From Amyelois transitella (taxonomy: Eukaryota; Arthropoda; Insecta; Lepidoptera; Pyralidae): a stretch of 64,000 bases of DNA. Both the position numbers and the translations under genes were made by a program. Numbering within the stretch: position 1 is the stretch's first letter; every line of letters begins with the position of its first letter. The stretch spans positions 5,087,001 through 5,151,000 of the forward strand of contig NC_083507.1 of the NCBI RefSeq assembly GCF_032362555.1. Reading direction: 5' to 3'. Of this stretch, positions 21,996 through 33,949 are shown one piece after another. The notes beneath the pieces were generated by a model. That model was not told where the DNA came from, searched no databases, and saw only the letters and a program-made list of their open reading frames with translations.

Positions 21996-22001
21996 AATAA
22001 A
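21996..22001 (+). terminator. Ctr1 polyadenylation signal
   Basis: AATAAA lies 194 bp after the Ctr1 stop codon and is followed by a T-rich stretch. Confidence 0.55.
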
Positions 22002-22009
22002 TGCTTTAA

Positions 22010-22660
22010 ATTTGTTTTTTTTTTTCCTATGTATCAGTGAGTTACTTACATATTACTCTCAGTATCATTAACGCCCGACAGAAAAAAGGGGGTGTTAAAA
22101 GTTTGACGTGTATAATAAGTCTGTGGCATCATAGCTCATAAAAGGATGAAGCAATTTCAATTTTCTTTATTTGGATTTAAGGTCACTTTCGTGCGAGTGT
22201 TCTTAGACATGTTTGATCAAAATCGGTTGAGCCGTTTAAAACTTGTAAGAGTTTAGATGTCGTTGAGTGAAAGCGCACTGATAGAGAGTGTTCTTTGCTT
22301 AACCCCTGGTGCAAAAAAGAGATAAAAATGTGCCTGTTCGAATCTTTCTCCCTGTGTATAAGTTCACTGAAAAATAATTTTGGTAAATTGATGCTGAATA
22401 GAATAATATGTAGGTGTGTACCTTAAAAAGTATGAAATAAAATATATTTTTTAAAGGGAACTTAAATTGTCAGTATATTTTTTTTTATTCTACTACTACA
22501 TAAAACACTTGTTACTTTTATTTTATCTTCAGTCTCTGAGTCTGCTGAAAGAAATTTATTTTTATTTAAACTTTACATAATATAAATAATAAAGAATGAG
22601 ATCACTTTATTTGTCTTACACACACACACAAATTATCAAAAATACCTAGACATTTTCATT
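22010..22660. other. Intergenic between Ctr1 and a convergent zinc-finger gene
   Basis: The stretch holds repeat-like words (TTTGATCAAAATCGGTTGAG at 22212) and an (AC)n run at 22618-22630. It has no gene. The Ctr1 and zinc-finger 3' ends face each other. Confidence 0.5.
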
Positions 22661-22665
22661 GAACA

Positions 22666-24046
22666 TCATAGTTTCCTTGTAATGTCCAAGTGCCGATGTT
22701 TGCAATGTTTTTTCAAATTTGAGCTACTGTTGCATCGGTAACTGCAATAGGTACAACTATATGGTCTCTCATTAGTATGAATTCTTTTATGTACCTTGAG
22801 CGAGTTTATAAAATTTGACCTAAATGAGCACTGGTCACATAGATAGGGTTTCTCGGAAGTGTGTACCCGTTTGTGTTTTATCAGATTTGATGTTAACCTT
22901 GATGAGTATGAACAGTTGGGATAGTCGCATGAGAATTGTCTCTCTTTGTGTATCTTAAGATGTTTCTTGTGTTCTTTCATGGTGTTGCTCCTGAAAATAT
23001 ATAATTGATGTTATAAAAAAGTATAATTTGCTAGGTATTTAGATATAGCTACCTAAAACCAAGGTCCCCAATACCAATATATACCAAGTTTTTCACTTGA
23101 TCTGAGATCTATACACATTATTGAACCCTTATAAGCATCGCATGCAAATTTAGTTTTAACCATTTACTCTATACAAAAACTTATCTCTGATTCGTCAATT
23201 GAATACAAAAAATCATTTAGGTACTGTACAAAATGTTTGATGAGCCAAGTGTTGTCAAAACTTCATACAGAACTGACAAGCAAATACAATTCAAAACTGG
23301 TCCAAATGATACAAACATAAATTGCATCTATATCCCTTACATGGTAGGCAGAGCCAACAGACTTGAAAAGACTGAAAGGCAATGCTCAGCTGTATGGCTT
23401 AATGATGGAACCCAGATTCAATCAGTGACTGGCCCATGGCCACAAGCTCAATGCCAAGTTTAGTCTTTCCCTTAGTCTCTTTTTTATACAATCATGGAAA
23501 AAATAAGGAGTGGTCCTATCCTAGTGCCAGGAACCACACAGCCAAATTATGCTTCTCAATTTATTGCATACAAACACTGCAATTGCAAAACACTTAGGAT
23601 TAAGTCTCAGAAGTGGCAAATTTCTTATAAGTTCAGCTTCTGGTGAGGTAAAAACAGAAATTCATCTTATTCAGACTGACCTAGATCATCAAGGAAATGA
23701 AATACAAAACTAGCCTAGATCTAGTATTTTCATCAAGGTATTTATTTTTACGAGAATTTATTTGTATCTGTGATAAAACATATAAAAAATACCTGTTTGA
23801 CCAATTCTGGCATTTAATGTTATTGTGATGCTGATTGATATCTACAAATTCAATATTTAAATTATGTGCAGATTCTCTATTATTTTGCTCACATTCTTTC
23901 GTATGTTCATTATCTAAATCAATTGGTACTAAATTACACTCTTTTCCTTTAATTTTTTTCAGTAATATCGAAATCATAGACGCTGGTGGTTGGCTGAATT
24001 TTTTAATTGTGTTATTATTAGGTCGGCCACTTTTATTGCAAGACAT
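22666..24046 (-). CDS. Small C2H2 zinc-finger protein
   Basis: There are two exons, 24046-23793 and 22990-22666, joined in phase by a GT-AG intron (192 residues). The N-terminal 75 residues are not recognised. Three regular fingers follow (FSCDYPNCSYSS..H..H with a C-x4-C spacing, YLCDQCSFRSN, YSCTYCSYRCNSS), joined by T(S/N)E(K/R)PY linkers. A fourth, degenerate finger spans the splice junction: KCQNWSNRSNTMKEHKKHLK with Trp where the second zinc Cys should be. The C2H2 array predicts nuclear DNA binding. An inverted SINE-like repeat sits in the intron. Confidence 0.8.
23328..23543 (-). mobile_element. SINE-like repeat copy in the zinc-finger intron
   Basis: Read in reverse it runs from GGCTGTGTGGTTCCTGGCAC to GGGATATAGATGCAA, matching the 265-bp unit with substitutions. 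Confidence 0.75.
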
Positions 24047-24462
24047 TAAACTTTACTTCAAGTAGGTAGGTACCTACCTATGTAATGTATAACTAAAACT
24101 TTACGAATGAATCAAAGACGAAGTGATTTTTTAACGAATTACAATCTCTGGCAGTTTTGCACGAAACTTTGGCCACAGGTATTAATAAAAAAAAGTCTAA
24201 AGAACTTTGGCTTTAGTTCCTACAATTTCTTATTTCTTTGGTCAATAAAACCGTAGTGGTTAAATTCTCTGGCAATACTGTCAAAGTCAAAATCACATTG
24301 ACATTCGCAGGCTTGATTAAGTTTGATTCTAGGCATGATCGTACTTGTAAAATCGCGTATCTAGGTACTAGGATTTTTGTACATAGTTAACACCAGGGTA
24401 AAAATACATGCAATGAGAAAGAAAAACGCGTTTGTAAACGAACGAAAGTATTTGTATTTTAC

Positions 24463-24600
24463 TACATACATATAATCATGTCTGTATCTCATGCGGGGTA
24501 GACAGAGACAACAATCTTGAAAAGACTGATGGGTCACGCCACATTCAGCTGTTTGGCTTAATGAAAGAATTGAGATTTAAGTAGTAACAGGTTGCATCCG
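24463..24600 (-). mobile_element. SINE-like repeat, 3' half
   Basis: TACATACATATAATCATGTC, then GCGGGGTAGACAGAGACAAC, CTTGAAAAGACTGATGGGTC and GGTTGCATCCGCC, are the reverse of the 3' half of the 265-bp unit. Confidence 0.7.
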
Positions 24601-24639
24601 CCACTAATCCTTTTTGCAAATCGCATCCAAAGCGATTGC

Positions 24640-25490
24640 CAATATTATGTCCATAAAAGGATTTGTTAAGTTAACCTGCTTTTATCCATCCTCTCGACAT
24701 GACCAACACGTCAAAGCATTCCCTTTTCTATTTTTGACACTATATTTTCCTTTACATCACCAAATTCCCGCATACATTTCCACCGCGTTTATTCTACTAC
24801 TTTCATGCCTTTTCTGCCACGCCTAACTTTCACTGCCATACATTCGTGTTGGAACCACCATGCACCGCCAAGTGAGCCTTTTTGCACAAGTTTTGACTGG
24901 TCAAAAGGCATGCAATGCTCCATTCGCCCTTCTTTCAATATCACTATCTCACTTTTCATCTGCTGTAAACTTTGGACCTAGGTATACATACTTTTCCACT
25001 TGTTCCACTTTTTCTCATCCAATCTTATAATTATTAGTACATTCTGTCATATTCTCCTCTTTTTCAAAAAACATTGTTTTGGTTTTACTTACATTCACTT
25101 TCATTCCTTTCTTATTCAAAGATTCATACATACAATTTACCATCTTCTGTAAGGCTGTAACTCTTCCACCGATGACGCCAGTATAACCTGATCGTCAGTA
25201 TAGAGAAGACATTTGACGAGTAACTCATTCATCCTTAATCCTATTTCAGACTCCTTCAAATCTGTCAAACAACTATTTATGAATAGGTTGAACAGCCATA
25301 GTGACGCAACACATCCCTGTCTAACACCTTTCTTAATATTAAACTATTCAGTGTGCGTCCCGTTAATCCTTACACAAGCACTTGAATCCCTATACAAAGA
25401 TTTCAGTGCTCGTTACATGGAACTGCTAACTCCATGCATATCTAGTGCTGCAATAAATTATTCCAATCTACTTTACTCAAAACCTAGTCT
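24640..25490 (-). mobile_element. RTE-like LINE, reverse transcriptase fragment
   Basis: On the minus strand the segment encodes GCVASLWLFNLFINSCLTDL and the RT active-site block YTDDQVILASS (25168-25200), followed by broken frames matching the C-terminal part seen in the copy at 40447. The frame is interrupted several times and both ends are missing, so it is dead. It lies between the zinc-finger gene and PRMT5. Confidence 0.75.
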
Positions 25491-25676
25491 CGTTAATACA
25501 CACCCTAGCCCTAATGCTAATTTGACAGGCCGGGTTTGCATACATCTGTGGTTTGCATTTGCTTTTAAAAAGAAAGCATGGTTTAGCATGGGATGGATTT
25601 ATTCGTTTTAATAGCTAATTGTTAAACTTGTTCACGAGAACGATTCATATGTGTTTGTTATTCTTCGCCACGAAAA

Positions 25677-28600
25677 ATGTCACACTCCGAGATATCCTGT
25701 GGTTTAGATTACAATATAACACCAGATTTGCAAGCATGTCTTACTGAAGCACTACATTGTAATTATTCTTTTATTGTTGCGCCGATAGTTCATCCACGTT
25801 TCCGTAGACAGTACATTGCGGGTGCTAGTAAAACTGGCGGGTTTACCCGATCGGATATGATCTTATCCCCTCAGGACTGGACTATCAGGCTAGTCGGAAA
25901 ACTATCTCCTTACTTGAATGTAGATTCACCATCATCTACAGTAAAACAAAAACATGAGAACTGTTTGAATGAGGAGCTCTCGTATTGTAGAGGTCTTGGA
26001 GTACCTGCAATTATGTTAACATTGCATGGACACCAAACTAAAAACCTTGCCAGAATTCTTCAAACTTATTATGAAAACAGGTAATAGTTCTTTAATAAGA
26101 GTTAAAATCAAGTCAGCATACATTCTGTCACATTATCTTGCTTTTGAATATTAGATCTCATATTGGCTACTATCTATTTACACCATGTATGTTCACAGTT
26201 ACCACTTGTCTCTCACATGGGCACATGTTCCAATGGTTTGCAATAGAACACTTAGAGTGTCTGCATGCAGCAGTACTGATGATGAAGAGGCAGCTTGGAA
26301 TGAACCTTGGCATTGGTGGTCAAAGTTTCATGAGAGAATGGACTGGGATAAGCGTGTAGGAGTAGTCCTGGAGCTCTCTGCTGATTTACCATCACAGGAA
26401 ATTATAAAAAGATGGCTTGGTGAGCCAGTTAAAGCTATTATTGTGCCTACTAGTATATTCCACAATAATAAGAAAGGGTATGTTCTTAAACTACCTTACC
26501 TTTTATATGGCTAGATGCATCAAGGGTCTCAGACGCAGATTTTCTGAAATTATTTATACAAAAGCTTGTCAACATCATAGTAGACAATTTTAATAATAAA
26601 ATATAATCAAGTCTTTATCCCTTGCAGGGTAGACAGAGCCAACAGTCTTAAAAAGACTAATATGCCACATTCAGCTATTTGGCTTAATGATAATGGTCAC
26701 TTTAAAAATGTTATAATTTACACACTCATTAATCACAACTTTGTTTTGCCGTTAGGCTTAAGGGTAACATTTAATTAGATGGCTTATATAGGCTTGTTTA
26801 AAACATATCTTAAGTACCCTTGTTGCATATCCATGAAAAATAACATAAATATTTTCTAGTTTTCCAGTATTATCCCGAGCGCATCAGCAAGTTGTTGTGA
26901 GCATGGTGGAGCGAGAGGCTCAAGTTATAGTCAGTGGTGCCCGGAGATCCAATATCCAATTCTACCTACAATATTTATACAGAATATGGAAAAGGAGGCC
27001 AAACCCAGCTGATGATCCAATGCTGAGTTATGCCAAGGGGTAACTTCTATACTTTTCATTGTCAGATTATTTATTGTTTATCTATACTTCTATACTTATA
27101 TTATAAAGCTGAAGAGTTTGTTTGTTTGTTTGAATGTGCTAATCTCAGGAACTACTGGATGAATTGAAAAATTCTATTTGTGTTTAATAGACCATTTATC
27201 AAGGAAGGCTTTAGGCTATATAACATGCTGCAACTTTAAGAAGCAAAGAAAAAATGGAAAATGTGAAATAACGGGGAAATTTATTCATCCTTGGGGGCTT
27301 CAATGATGCCCTAAATAACTATTCCACGCGGACGAAGTGGCGGGCACAGCTAGTTCATGATAAAATTTCTATCAAAATTTTCAGGTGGGAAGATTATTTA
27401 CAAACACCTCTACAACCTCTTGCTGACAACTTAGATACCCACACATACAACGTATTTGAGAAGGATCCTGTAAAATATGATCAATATCAAAAGGCAATAG
27501 CACATGCACTTATAGATCTAAAAACAGCAGACATGCAGACACTTATTGAAAATGTATGTTTTTTATTTTCTATGTTGACTACTTTATACTTTTCTACTGA
27601 TTTTGTTTGAAGGCTGATCTAATTTTCAGTTAATTATTAATTACAGTTAAAAAAGTTGGTAAACAAATCAGAAATCCTGTTGATAAGTTGTAAAGAAATA
27701 AAAAAATATATGGTTAAATGGCTTTTTTCAGAATTTGCCTACTGATATGTCCCTATCAGACAGCCATACTAATGAAATGGGACAAGGAGATCATGCTAGA
27801 AATGACAGGGTGTATACTGTGATGGTGCTAGGAGCTGGCCGAGGTCCACTGGTCAGGGCGGCTTTAAATGCTGCTGATGTCACTAAAACTAAAGTGAAGG
27901 TACCTACTCTTCATTTCCAATTTAATTATACCCCAAGACATACTCTGCTTGGGTTTGAGTGTTGATACCTGAAGTGACAAAATTATAAATTAACTACTGG
28001 AATAGTCAAAAGGCAATCAGACTTTCAGCTTCGTAGCATGGCACGCGCGACGCTGTTTTTATCGCGCGAAAAATCGCTGTCCGGTTTCACGTCATTATAT
28101 GAATCGAAACGGGGAGTTTTATGCGCGACACAAGTTATTAACGCGCGCAAAATGATCTAGTAATAAAAAGCGAAACTGCGATTGTTTTTCGCGCGATATA
28201 AACTTGGATGATTTAAGGATTAAAACGGAGTCTCGCGTGCTGTGCTCCAGGGGCAGGGCTTGTCTCTGAATCTTAATAACAGCATTATATTATGAATTGG
28301 CACTGCTTACTTAAACTATTTATTAATACTATTTTTCCCTCTATAATATAAATAAATAGTCTGACCTTCTTTTTGTTTCTTTGGTAGCGATAGTTTGTTC
28401 GGACGATAAAAACGGTTCCATGCTACGGGGGCAGAAGTACCTAATATAGGGTATTTTATTTTCCCATTCAAAAAAGGGACTAAATATGCCAGTGTGTGTA
28501 TAATATTTAGGTAATAGCTGTGGAAAAAAACCCATGTGCTGTAGTGGTGCTAGCGGCGCAGGCGCGGGAGGTATGGCGCGGCCGCGACGTAGTGGTGGTG

Positions 28601-30772
28601 CCCGGGGACATGCGCCAACTCAATTTGTCGCCAAAGGCTGACATCATTGTCTCAGAATTGTTGGGTTAGTTTTGTTTTGAAATATCTTGGTTGAACTGAG
28701 GAGCTTGGATGAAAAGATTGATAAATGTGGATAAAGAAAAAGTAGTATGCATGGTAATCACTAGAAAGGAGTGTTTTATGTATGTAGGTATGTCACTTTG
28801 CATCATTGACTCTTTAGTGTTACTACTTCAATATAATGACGACAAACAATGTAAAAGAACCTGCAGTTTTTGTGCGAGATCACCAATGTTTTTTGTAAAT
28901 GTTCTAGGTTCCTGGGGTGACAATGAGTTGTCACCAGAATGTCTGGATGGCGCAGCTGGTTTGCTAAAACTGGGTGGTATATCGATACCTTGCAGATATA
29001 ACTCTTATGTCGCCCCAATATCTTCACCGCGACTCTGGGCCGCGGCGAAAGTAGCTTCAACAGGAGCCACCGTAATCTCGAAAGATAAAAATCTTGAAAC
29101 ATTATGGGTTGTATACATGCAGAATAAACATGACATTGCTGAAACAAAGGTAATACATGCATACATACATTTACTCACGTCTATATCCTTTGCAGGGTAG
29201 ACAAACTGCGAGTAAACTGAAAGGCCAAATTCAGCTGTATGGCTTTATGATAGAATTGACATTCCATAGCTTGCTAGCCCATCGCCTGCAAAAGGTATTC
29301 CAAGTTTATAAGCCTATCCCTTTGTCGCCTTTTATGACATCTGCTGGAAAGATATGGAGTGGTTCTCTAAAGGGCTGGAATGTACACTGCACGGTAATTG
29401 GTATAAAATAAAGCAAAAACAGCATTAAAGCTTCTAAAAATAACTAGGTAGGTTGGAGTAGAAAGATCTCGACGATTATACCTTGATCAAATCTGAGAAG
29501 TTTTGGCAAAAGGTCGCTAAATGATCTCTGTAAGGTTTTTCTAACTACATACAAGATCATCATGTGTAATACAAGATTTCAAGTCTTAACCTACGCTTCT
29601 GCTTCTGATAACAGTTGATTATACAATATTCTTTCCAGTTGGTATTTACTTTCAACCATCCAGCGAAGAGTGTGACAGATAGTGAGGGTCAAGAAATATC
29701 GGATTTTAGAGGGTTACCAATCACAGACAACAGAAGGTCTGCTACACTGTCCTGGGAAGTCAAACAGGACAATGTGATGCACGGTTTTGGAGGATACTTC
29801 GACTGCTTATTATATGGAAACGAGATGATTAGCATATTGCCTGCCACACATAGCCCAGGAATGATATCTTGGTTCCCAGTTTTTATCCCAATCAAGGTAC
29901 GTTACCCTATGTTTTATTTAGTACAAATAGTAAAATGTACTTTATTTAACTAAGTCAATGAATACTAGTTATTGGTAATAATATATATAAAATTCTCGCG
30001 CCACAATGTTCATTCCCGTACTCCTCCGAAACGGCTTGACCGATTCTCATGAAATTTTGTGAGCATATTGAGTAGGTCTGAGAATCAGCCAACATCTATT
30101 TTTCATATCCCTTAGTGTTAAGGGTAGGTAAGTCCACCCCTAACATTTTTTTTAACTAGAAATTACTAATAAATTATTTATACGGCAAAACTATGTTTGT
30201 TGGGACAGCTAGTTATTTATAAAAAAAAGGCTTTATGCTAAAAATTACTGTTGATTTTTAGTATGAAAGTGTTCTACTAAGGGTTAGACGGTTATCATGT
30301 TATGATTATGTTGTTGATTGTAAGCCTGAAGCCTTGCAGAAAATAGTGTAGTATTTATCTCATCACATCTTTCTTCTTTAAAAAACTAACAATTATAACA
30401 AACTTCTTCAATAATAAATTTTGGTTAACTGGAAGAAATCCCATTGGGGATAAGTCCGCCATTGTACATATTCTTCTTGTTATTTGTTATATCTATTTTT
30501 TATGTGCAATAAAGAGTTTACAAACAATAAAATTAACAAATAATACAACACTCGACATATTAGCATTGGAAGATTTTTTTTTAAATAAACTTTTACAGGT
30601 TTCTTTTTCATTACAGACACCCCTGCGAGTAGAGAAAGGACAAGTGATAACTGCCACATTTTGGAGATGTGTGGATTCTCGAAGAGTATGGTATGAGTGG
30701 ATTGTAGAAGTTGGAAAGCACACCACTCCCCTCCACAATGCCAATGGCCGAAGTTCTCAAATGTTGTTATGA
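25677..30772 (+). CDS. PRMT5: Protein arginine methyltransferase 5 (type II, symmetric)
   Basis: There are nine coding exons: 25677-26080, 26199-26477, 26860-27039, 27385-27553, 27732-27899, 28511-28664, 28908-29149, 29639-29896 and 30617-30772; all are GT-AG and in phase, giving 669 residues. The N-terminal TIM-barrel region spans about 1-310. The catalytic domain has [15 protein letters not shown] (the PRMT5-specific Phe site), the AdoMet loop [10 protein letters not shown] near 377-385, and the double-Glu loop [19 protein letters not shown] with E449 and E458, nine apart as in human E435/E444. The beta-barrel holds [23 protein letters not shown] and [13 protein letters not shown]. With MEP50 it would dimethylate histone and Sm-protein arginines. 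The Drosophila orthologue is csul. Introns hold four mobile elements. AATAAA is at 30807. Confidence 0.97.
26604..26692 (-). mobile_element. SINE-like repeat, 3' fragment, PRMT5 intron 2
   Basis: AGTCTTTATCCCTTGCAGGG, TAGACAGAGCCAACAGTCTT and CCACATTCAGCTATTTGGCT are the reverse of the 3' part of the 265-bp unit. Confidence 0.75.
27081..27353 (+). mobile_element. Non-autonomous Helitron-like element, PRMT5 intron 3
   Basis: The element starts TCTATACTTC/TCTATACTTA, contains GAAGAGTTTGTTTGTTTGTT, and ends CCACGCGGACGAAGTGGCGG then GCACAGCTAG followed by T. The CTAG end preceded by a hairpin is the Helitron signature. It is about 80% alike by eye to the copy at 61192-61712. Confidence 0.8.
28032..28427. 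mobile_element. 396-bp inverted-terminal element, PRMT5 intron 5
   Basis: CGTAGCATGG at 28032-28041 is mirrored by CCATGCTACG at 28418-28427, and further inside both arms have GTTTTTATCG. The left half is full of CGCGCG words (GCACGCGCGAC, ATCGCGCGAAAAATCG, TTCGCGCGATAT), which stands out in AT-rich surroundings. Target duplication is not clear. There is no coding capacity. Confidence 0.5.
29158..29396 (-). mobile_element. SINE-like repeat, PRMT5 intron 7
   Basis: It is a reversed copy of the 265-bp unit, from the ACATACATTTACTCACGTC tail to GTGGTTCTCTAAAGGGCTGG. Its tail begins only about 10 bp after the exon 7 splice donor at 29150. Confidence 0.75.
29985..30211 (+). mobile_element. Helitron-like repeat, PRMT5 intron 8
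   Basis: TATATAAAATTCTCGCGCCA, then GTACTCCTCCGAAACGGCTT and TTGGGACAGCTAG|TT, match a second common non-autonomous Helitron type in insects. The 3' CTAG is intact; the 5' end is approximate. Confidence 0.55.
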
Positions 30773-30962
30773 TTTAAAACATACTTTAATAGAAAAACTA
30801 AATCACAATAAATTTATGTGAAAACAGATACCTTTGTATTTTCTTCTTTATCAAAATCTACTTATTGGTGAGGTCTTAATAACATAATTTTAATAATAAA
30901 ATATATAATTTGATCTATAATTTACTAGGGCTAGCTAAACATTAACAAATATAAGCTCCTAA

Positions 30963-33785
30963 TCAAACCAATCTAACAATGTTCATTTCTTTGTGAAAAT
31001 CATCTATATCTTGCTCCCACCTTTTTTCGTAGTAAATTCCTGAAAATAAAATTAACACTTAAATTTAAATACATATAATTGGATTATGATGGGTGTGAAA
31101 TTGAGTGACCGGATAAGGAACAGGTGATAAGGGAATGTTGTGATGTTAAAGATGTAGCTACAGGAATAGAAAAGGGTATGTTGAGATGGTTCAGTCATGT
31201 GGAGAGGATGAATGAAAGCAAGTTGACTAAGCAGATATACTCGTACTAGGAAAGTGTGGAGGGAAAGGTCGGAGTGGGAAGACCTAGACGAACGTATCTT
31301 GATCAAATTAAGGACGTCCTGGTAAAGGGTCAGGTCCAAAAGTACCCGAAACCGCCGAGCTTGCATGAAGAGAGTTATGAATATGGATGAAGCGAAGGAA
31401 GTATGCAGAGATCGTGGCAAATGGAAAGAGGTAGTCTCTGCCTACCCCTCCGGGAAAGAGGCGTGATTTTATGTATGTATAATTGGATGACTCCCATCTT
31501 TCATCTATGTAGGTCTTGGTTACATGCTCCTTGAGGATTATACGAGTAGCCGGGATTTCTATGGTCACCTTAGAGTTCATCCATGTTGAATTGACTTCTA
31601 CTAGTTCTCTATTGGATTTCAGGGAAGTAAATTCAACACGGACTGTATTAAAGTTTAATTGCTGTTATATTAGGCCATAATATTGTTCAGACCAGATGGA
31701 CACAACTATCACCTCAAGTTGTAGTTGGCCAAGTGTGTTGAGCCCGCAGCCCAATGGTGGCCATAACGGTAATAGCTGCTTTAGATAAGTTTGTGAGAAT
31801 AGACATATTATGTATATTTTTTACTCATTCATGCAAATCTCGTTTTTTTTTTTTGTCTTTGCTGATCCTATAATCAGTCTGACAACAATTGAAGGCAATG
31901 AAAAAAAATCTACTGGACGAATTTTGATGAAATTATTACATGGATAGAATACTTTTTATGACAAAATTGCTTGAAGGGAAAGAAGCCCTGGGGTGCAGCT
32001 AGTACTATATATATGTAAGTAAATGCTTTATTGTTCACTTAAGGAGTACATTACAAATAAAAACAGTACAGTACAAAGGCCGGCTTATCCATAAGTGGGA
32101 TCTCTTCCAGGCAACCTGACAATAAGAGGATCATATACAAAATTGAGGCAAGGGTGAACAACAGTTCTTTTACAAGTATGATGTTTAAGACTTAACAATA
32201 TTATATGTACAATACAAATATATAAATAAAGTAAATATATAAACAAACATGTATATTCTAAATTAACTTCATAACCAATTCAAGACTCGAGAAAGAATTA
32301 ATAAGCTTAGTTTTGAAGGAATTAGAAGGGGACAATTTTATAAGAAGGGGCATGTTATTCCAAAGGCTGCAGCCAACAGGGAAAAGAACTTTACCATAAG
32401 TTTGAGCATGATAGTCAGGAATGGGGGGTATTACAGGAACGAAGGCATGGATCATGGATACGAAAAGTGAAAGATATTTAGGAAAAAGGGGATTAAAAAG
32501 TACACTGTACAAAAAGGAGACAATATGTAAGTTACTACATGATCTAATAGGTAACCAGTTTAAACGTGAACGGAATGCAAACAATGCACATATTATGTAT
32601 CTGTTTAAGCTTATTTATATATAGTTATTACTCAGTCAGGTTGATATACGCAACATCAGCATAAGCGAGAACAGGAAGGAGCAATGACCGTGCCAAAAGT
32701 GCTTTAGTATCAGTAAGTAGGAACTGTTGCAATCGCCTCCGAGAATGCAAGGAGATATACATTATGAACTTATATTTTGTTAATTTTCATACAATAATTA
32801 TCTGTACCTTGCATAAATTTTGCTGTGTTCCCTGTTTTAATAGCCCAAGGCAAATAATATTTTAGATAAAGTTTGCGATGTTTGGGCTTAAGTCTACCAG
32901 CGCCCCAGATTCCGCCATTTATGCACATAGGAAGCTTTGTTTGTATACCCTCCACCCATTTTACTGTAACCTGTAAAAATGTGTAATTTATGTATAATTT
33001 TAGCATTAGTGGTGAAACAGAATGTCCCACCACCAGAAAGAAGATGTCTATTTAGAATGTGTTATGTGCATTGCAATCAGATTCAAATTTCACTCTTTGT
33101 TTTTGTCTAACTTGCATTTTCTGGCAGAACCCAAGATGCACCTGTGAACAAGATCCCAGAGAGAAAAACATTGATTATTACCAACCATTATTACCTACTG
33201 GATTAAGAATTTTTTCATTGCTCTGAATAATAACACTACCTCTCCAAGCATAGTAGTCTTCATAAACAATGTGGCATGAACTAAGTCATGGACTTCCCTG
33301 TACCGTTGCATCACATATGCCAGTTCAGGATCGTCTATGAATTGGACAAGTAAACGGGAATCTGCAGTAATTTTATTATCCCGCATGAAGTCTGCATATA
33401 TACGACCAATAGTATTTGAAGGCATCTGTGAAAGAGTTTCAAATGACACAGTTGATGAATTAATTCGAGGCATTTCTTTTAATATTTCAGCACCTTCTGA
33501 TGTCTCTAACATTTTTTGTCGCATATATTTCATAGCACTTTCTCCTGTGACTTCCCCCAAACAAGCTATCATATCACCTCTGTGTGGATTTAACAATGAA
33601 ACTAGTGCTGATCCACAAGAAAGCATTGTCCTTTGGAATGGACTAGTTGGGATATAATTCCGTTGCATTTCTTCAATGAAGCCAGTGTTTCTGGCCGTAG
33701 AAACTGAGAATCTTCGTAACAATGTTTTGAAGGGCAACATTTTAGTTTTAAATAATTTTCTCATTTGCATTAATGAATATTCCAC
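30963..33785 (-). CDS. Coq4: Ubiquinone biosynthesis protein COQ4 (mitochondrial)
   Basis: There are three exons, 33785-33240, 32970-32808 and 31039-30963, GT-AG and in phase, 261 residues. The zinc-binding motif HDxxH(x11)E is complete: H166, D167, H170, E182 (HDLVHATLFMKTTMLGE), spanning the end of exon 1. Exon 2 carries TVKWVEGIQTKLPMC and LKYYLPWAIK, and exon 3 YYEKRWEQDIDD, all typical of COQ4. The N-terminus has a mitochondrial-targeting character (FKTLLRRFSVSTARNTGF); ATGs at residues 1, 6, 8 or 16 could start. COQ4 acts on the matrix side of the inner membrane and is needed for coenzyme Q head-group modification. It converges with PRMT5; stop codons are about 190 bp apart. Intron 2 carries LINE and Helitron debris. 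Confidence 0.96.
31085..31477 (+). mobile_element. 5'-truncated RTE-like LINE with 11-bp target duplication
   Basis: Perfect TATAATTGGAT copies flank the insert (31074-31084 and 31478-31488). It encodes the C-terminal part seen more fully at 40447 (MLRWF.HVERMNESKLTKQI, GRPRR.YLDQIKDVLVKGQ, SAYPSGKEA-type end) and ends GGCGTGATTTTATGTATGTA. One small frame disruption is visible near 31120-31130. It lies in COQ4 intron 2. Confidence 0.85.
31830..32004 (+). mobile_element. Helitron-like remnant, COQ4 intron 2
   Basis: TCTACTGGACGAATTTTGAT and GGGAAAGAAGCCCTGGGGTG with CAGCTAG|T at the end resemble the 3' half of lepidopteran Helitron-like repeats. Confidence 0.4.
32010..32640 (-). mobile_element. 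CR1-like LINE 3' remnant, COQ4 intron 2
   Basis: On the minus strand a 108-codon frame (32584-32258) reads RLNWLPIRSCSNLHIVSFLY and later GKVLFPVGCSLWNNMPLLIK followed by LSPSNSFKTKLI, the usual C-terminal tail of CR1-type LINE ORF2. The 3' UTR at 32030-32130 contains CCTGGAAGAGATCCC, and the end reads AATAAAGCATTTACTTAC. 5'-truncated. Confidence 0.7.
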
Positions 33786-33949
33786 TGGTTAGTTTCCAGT
33801 CTTTAAACAGTAAATGTTTTCAGTCCTTTTTCACTTTCATAACTCTGCACTTATTAAAGGTACCTAAAATTTTTGTTTGTGTTTATTTCAGTGCAGCGCC
33901 AAAGAAATTGTAGGTATGTGAGTATAGACCTCTGAACTAGTGATGGGTC

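Noticed and set aside
25213-25611. 132-codon plus-strand frame
   Set aside because: It lies antisense to the RTE reverse-transcriptase fragment and has no domain.
28709-29200. 163-codon frame opening upstream of PRMT5 exon 7
   Set aside because: Only 28908-29149 matches PRMT5; the upstream part is intron read-through and the downstream part enters a SINE-like repeat.
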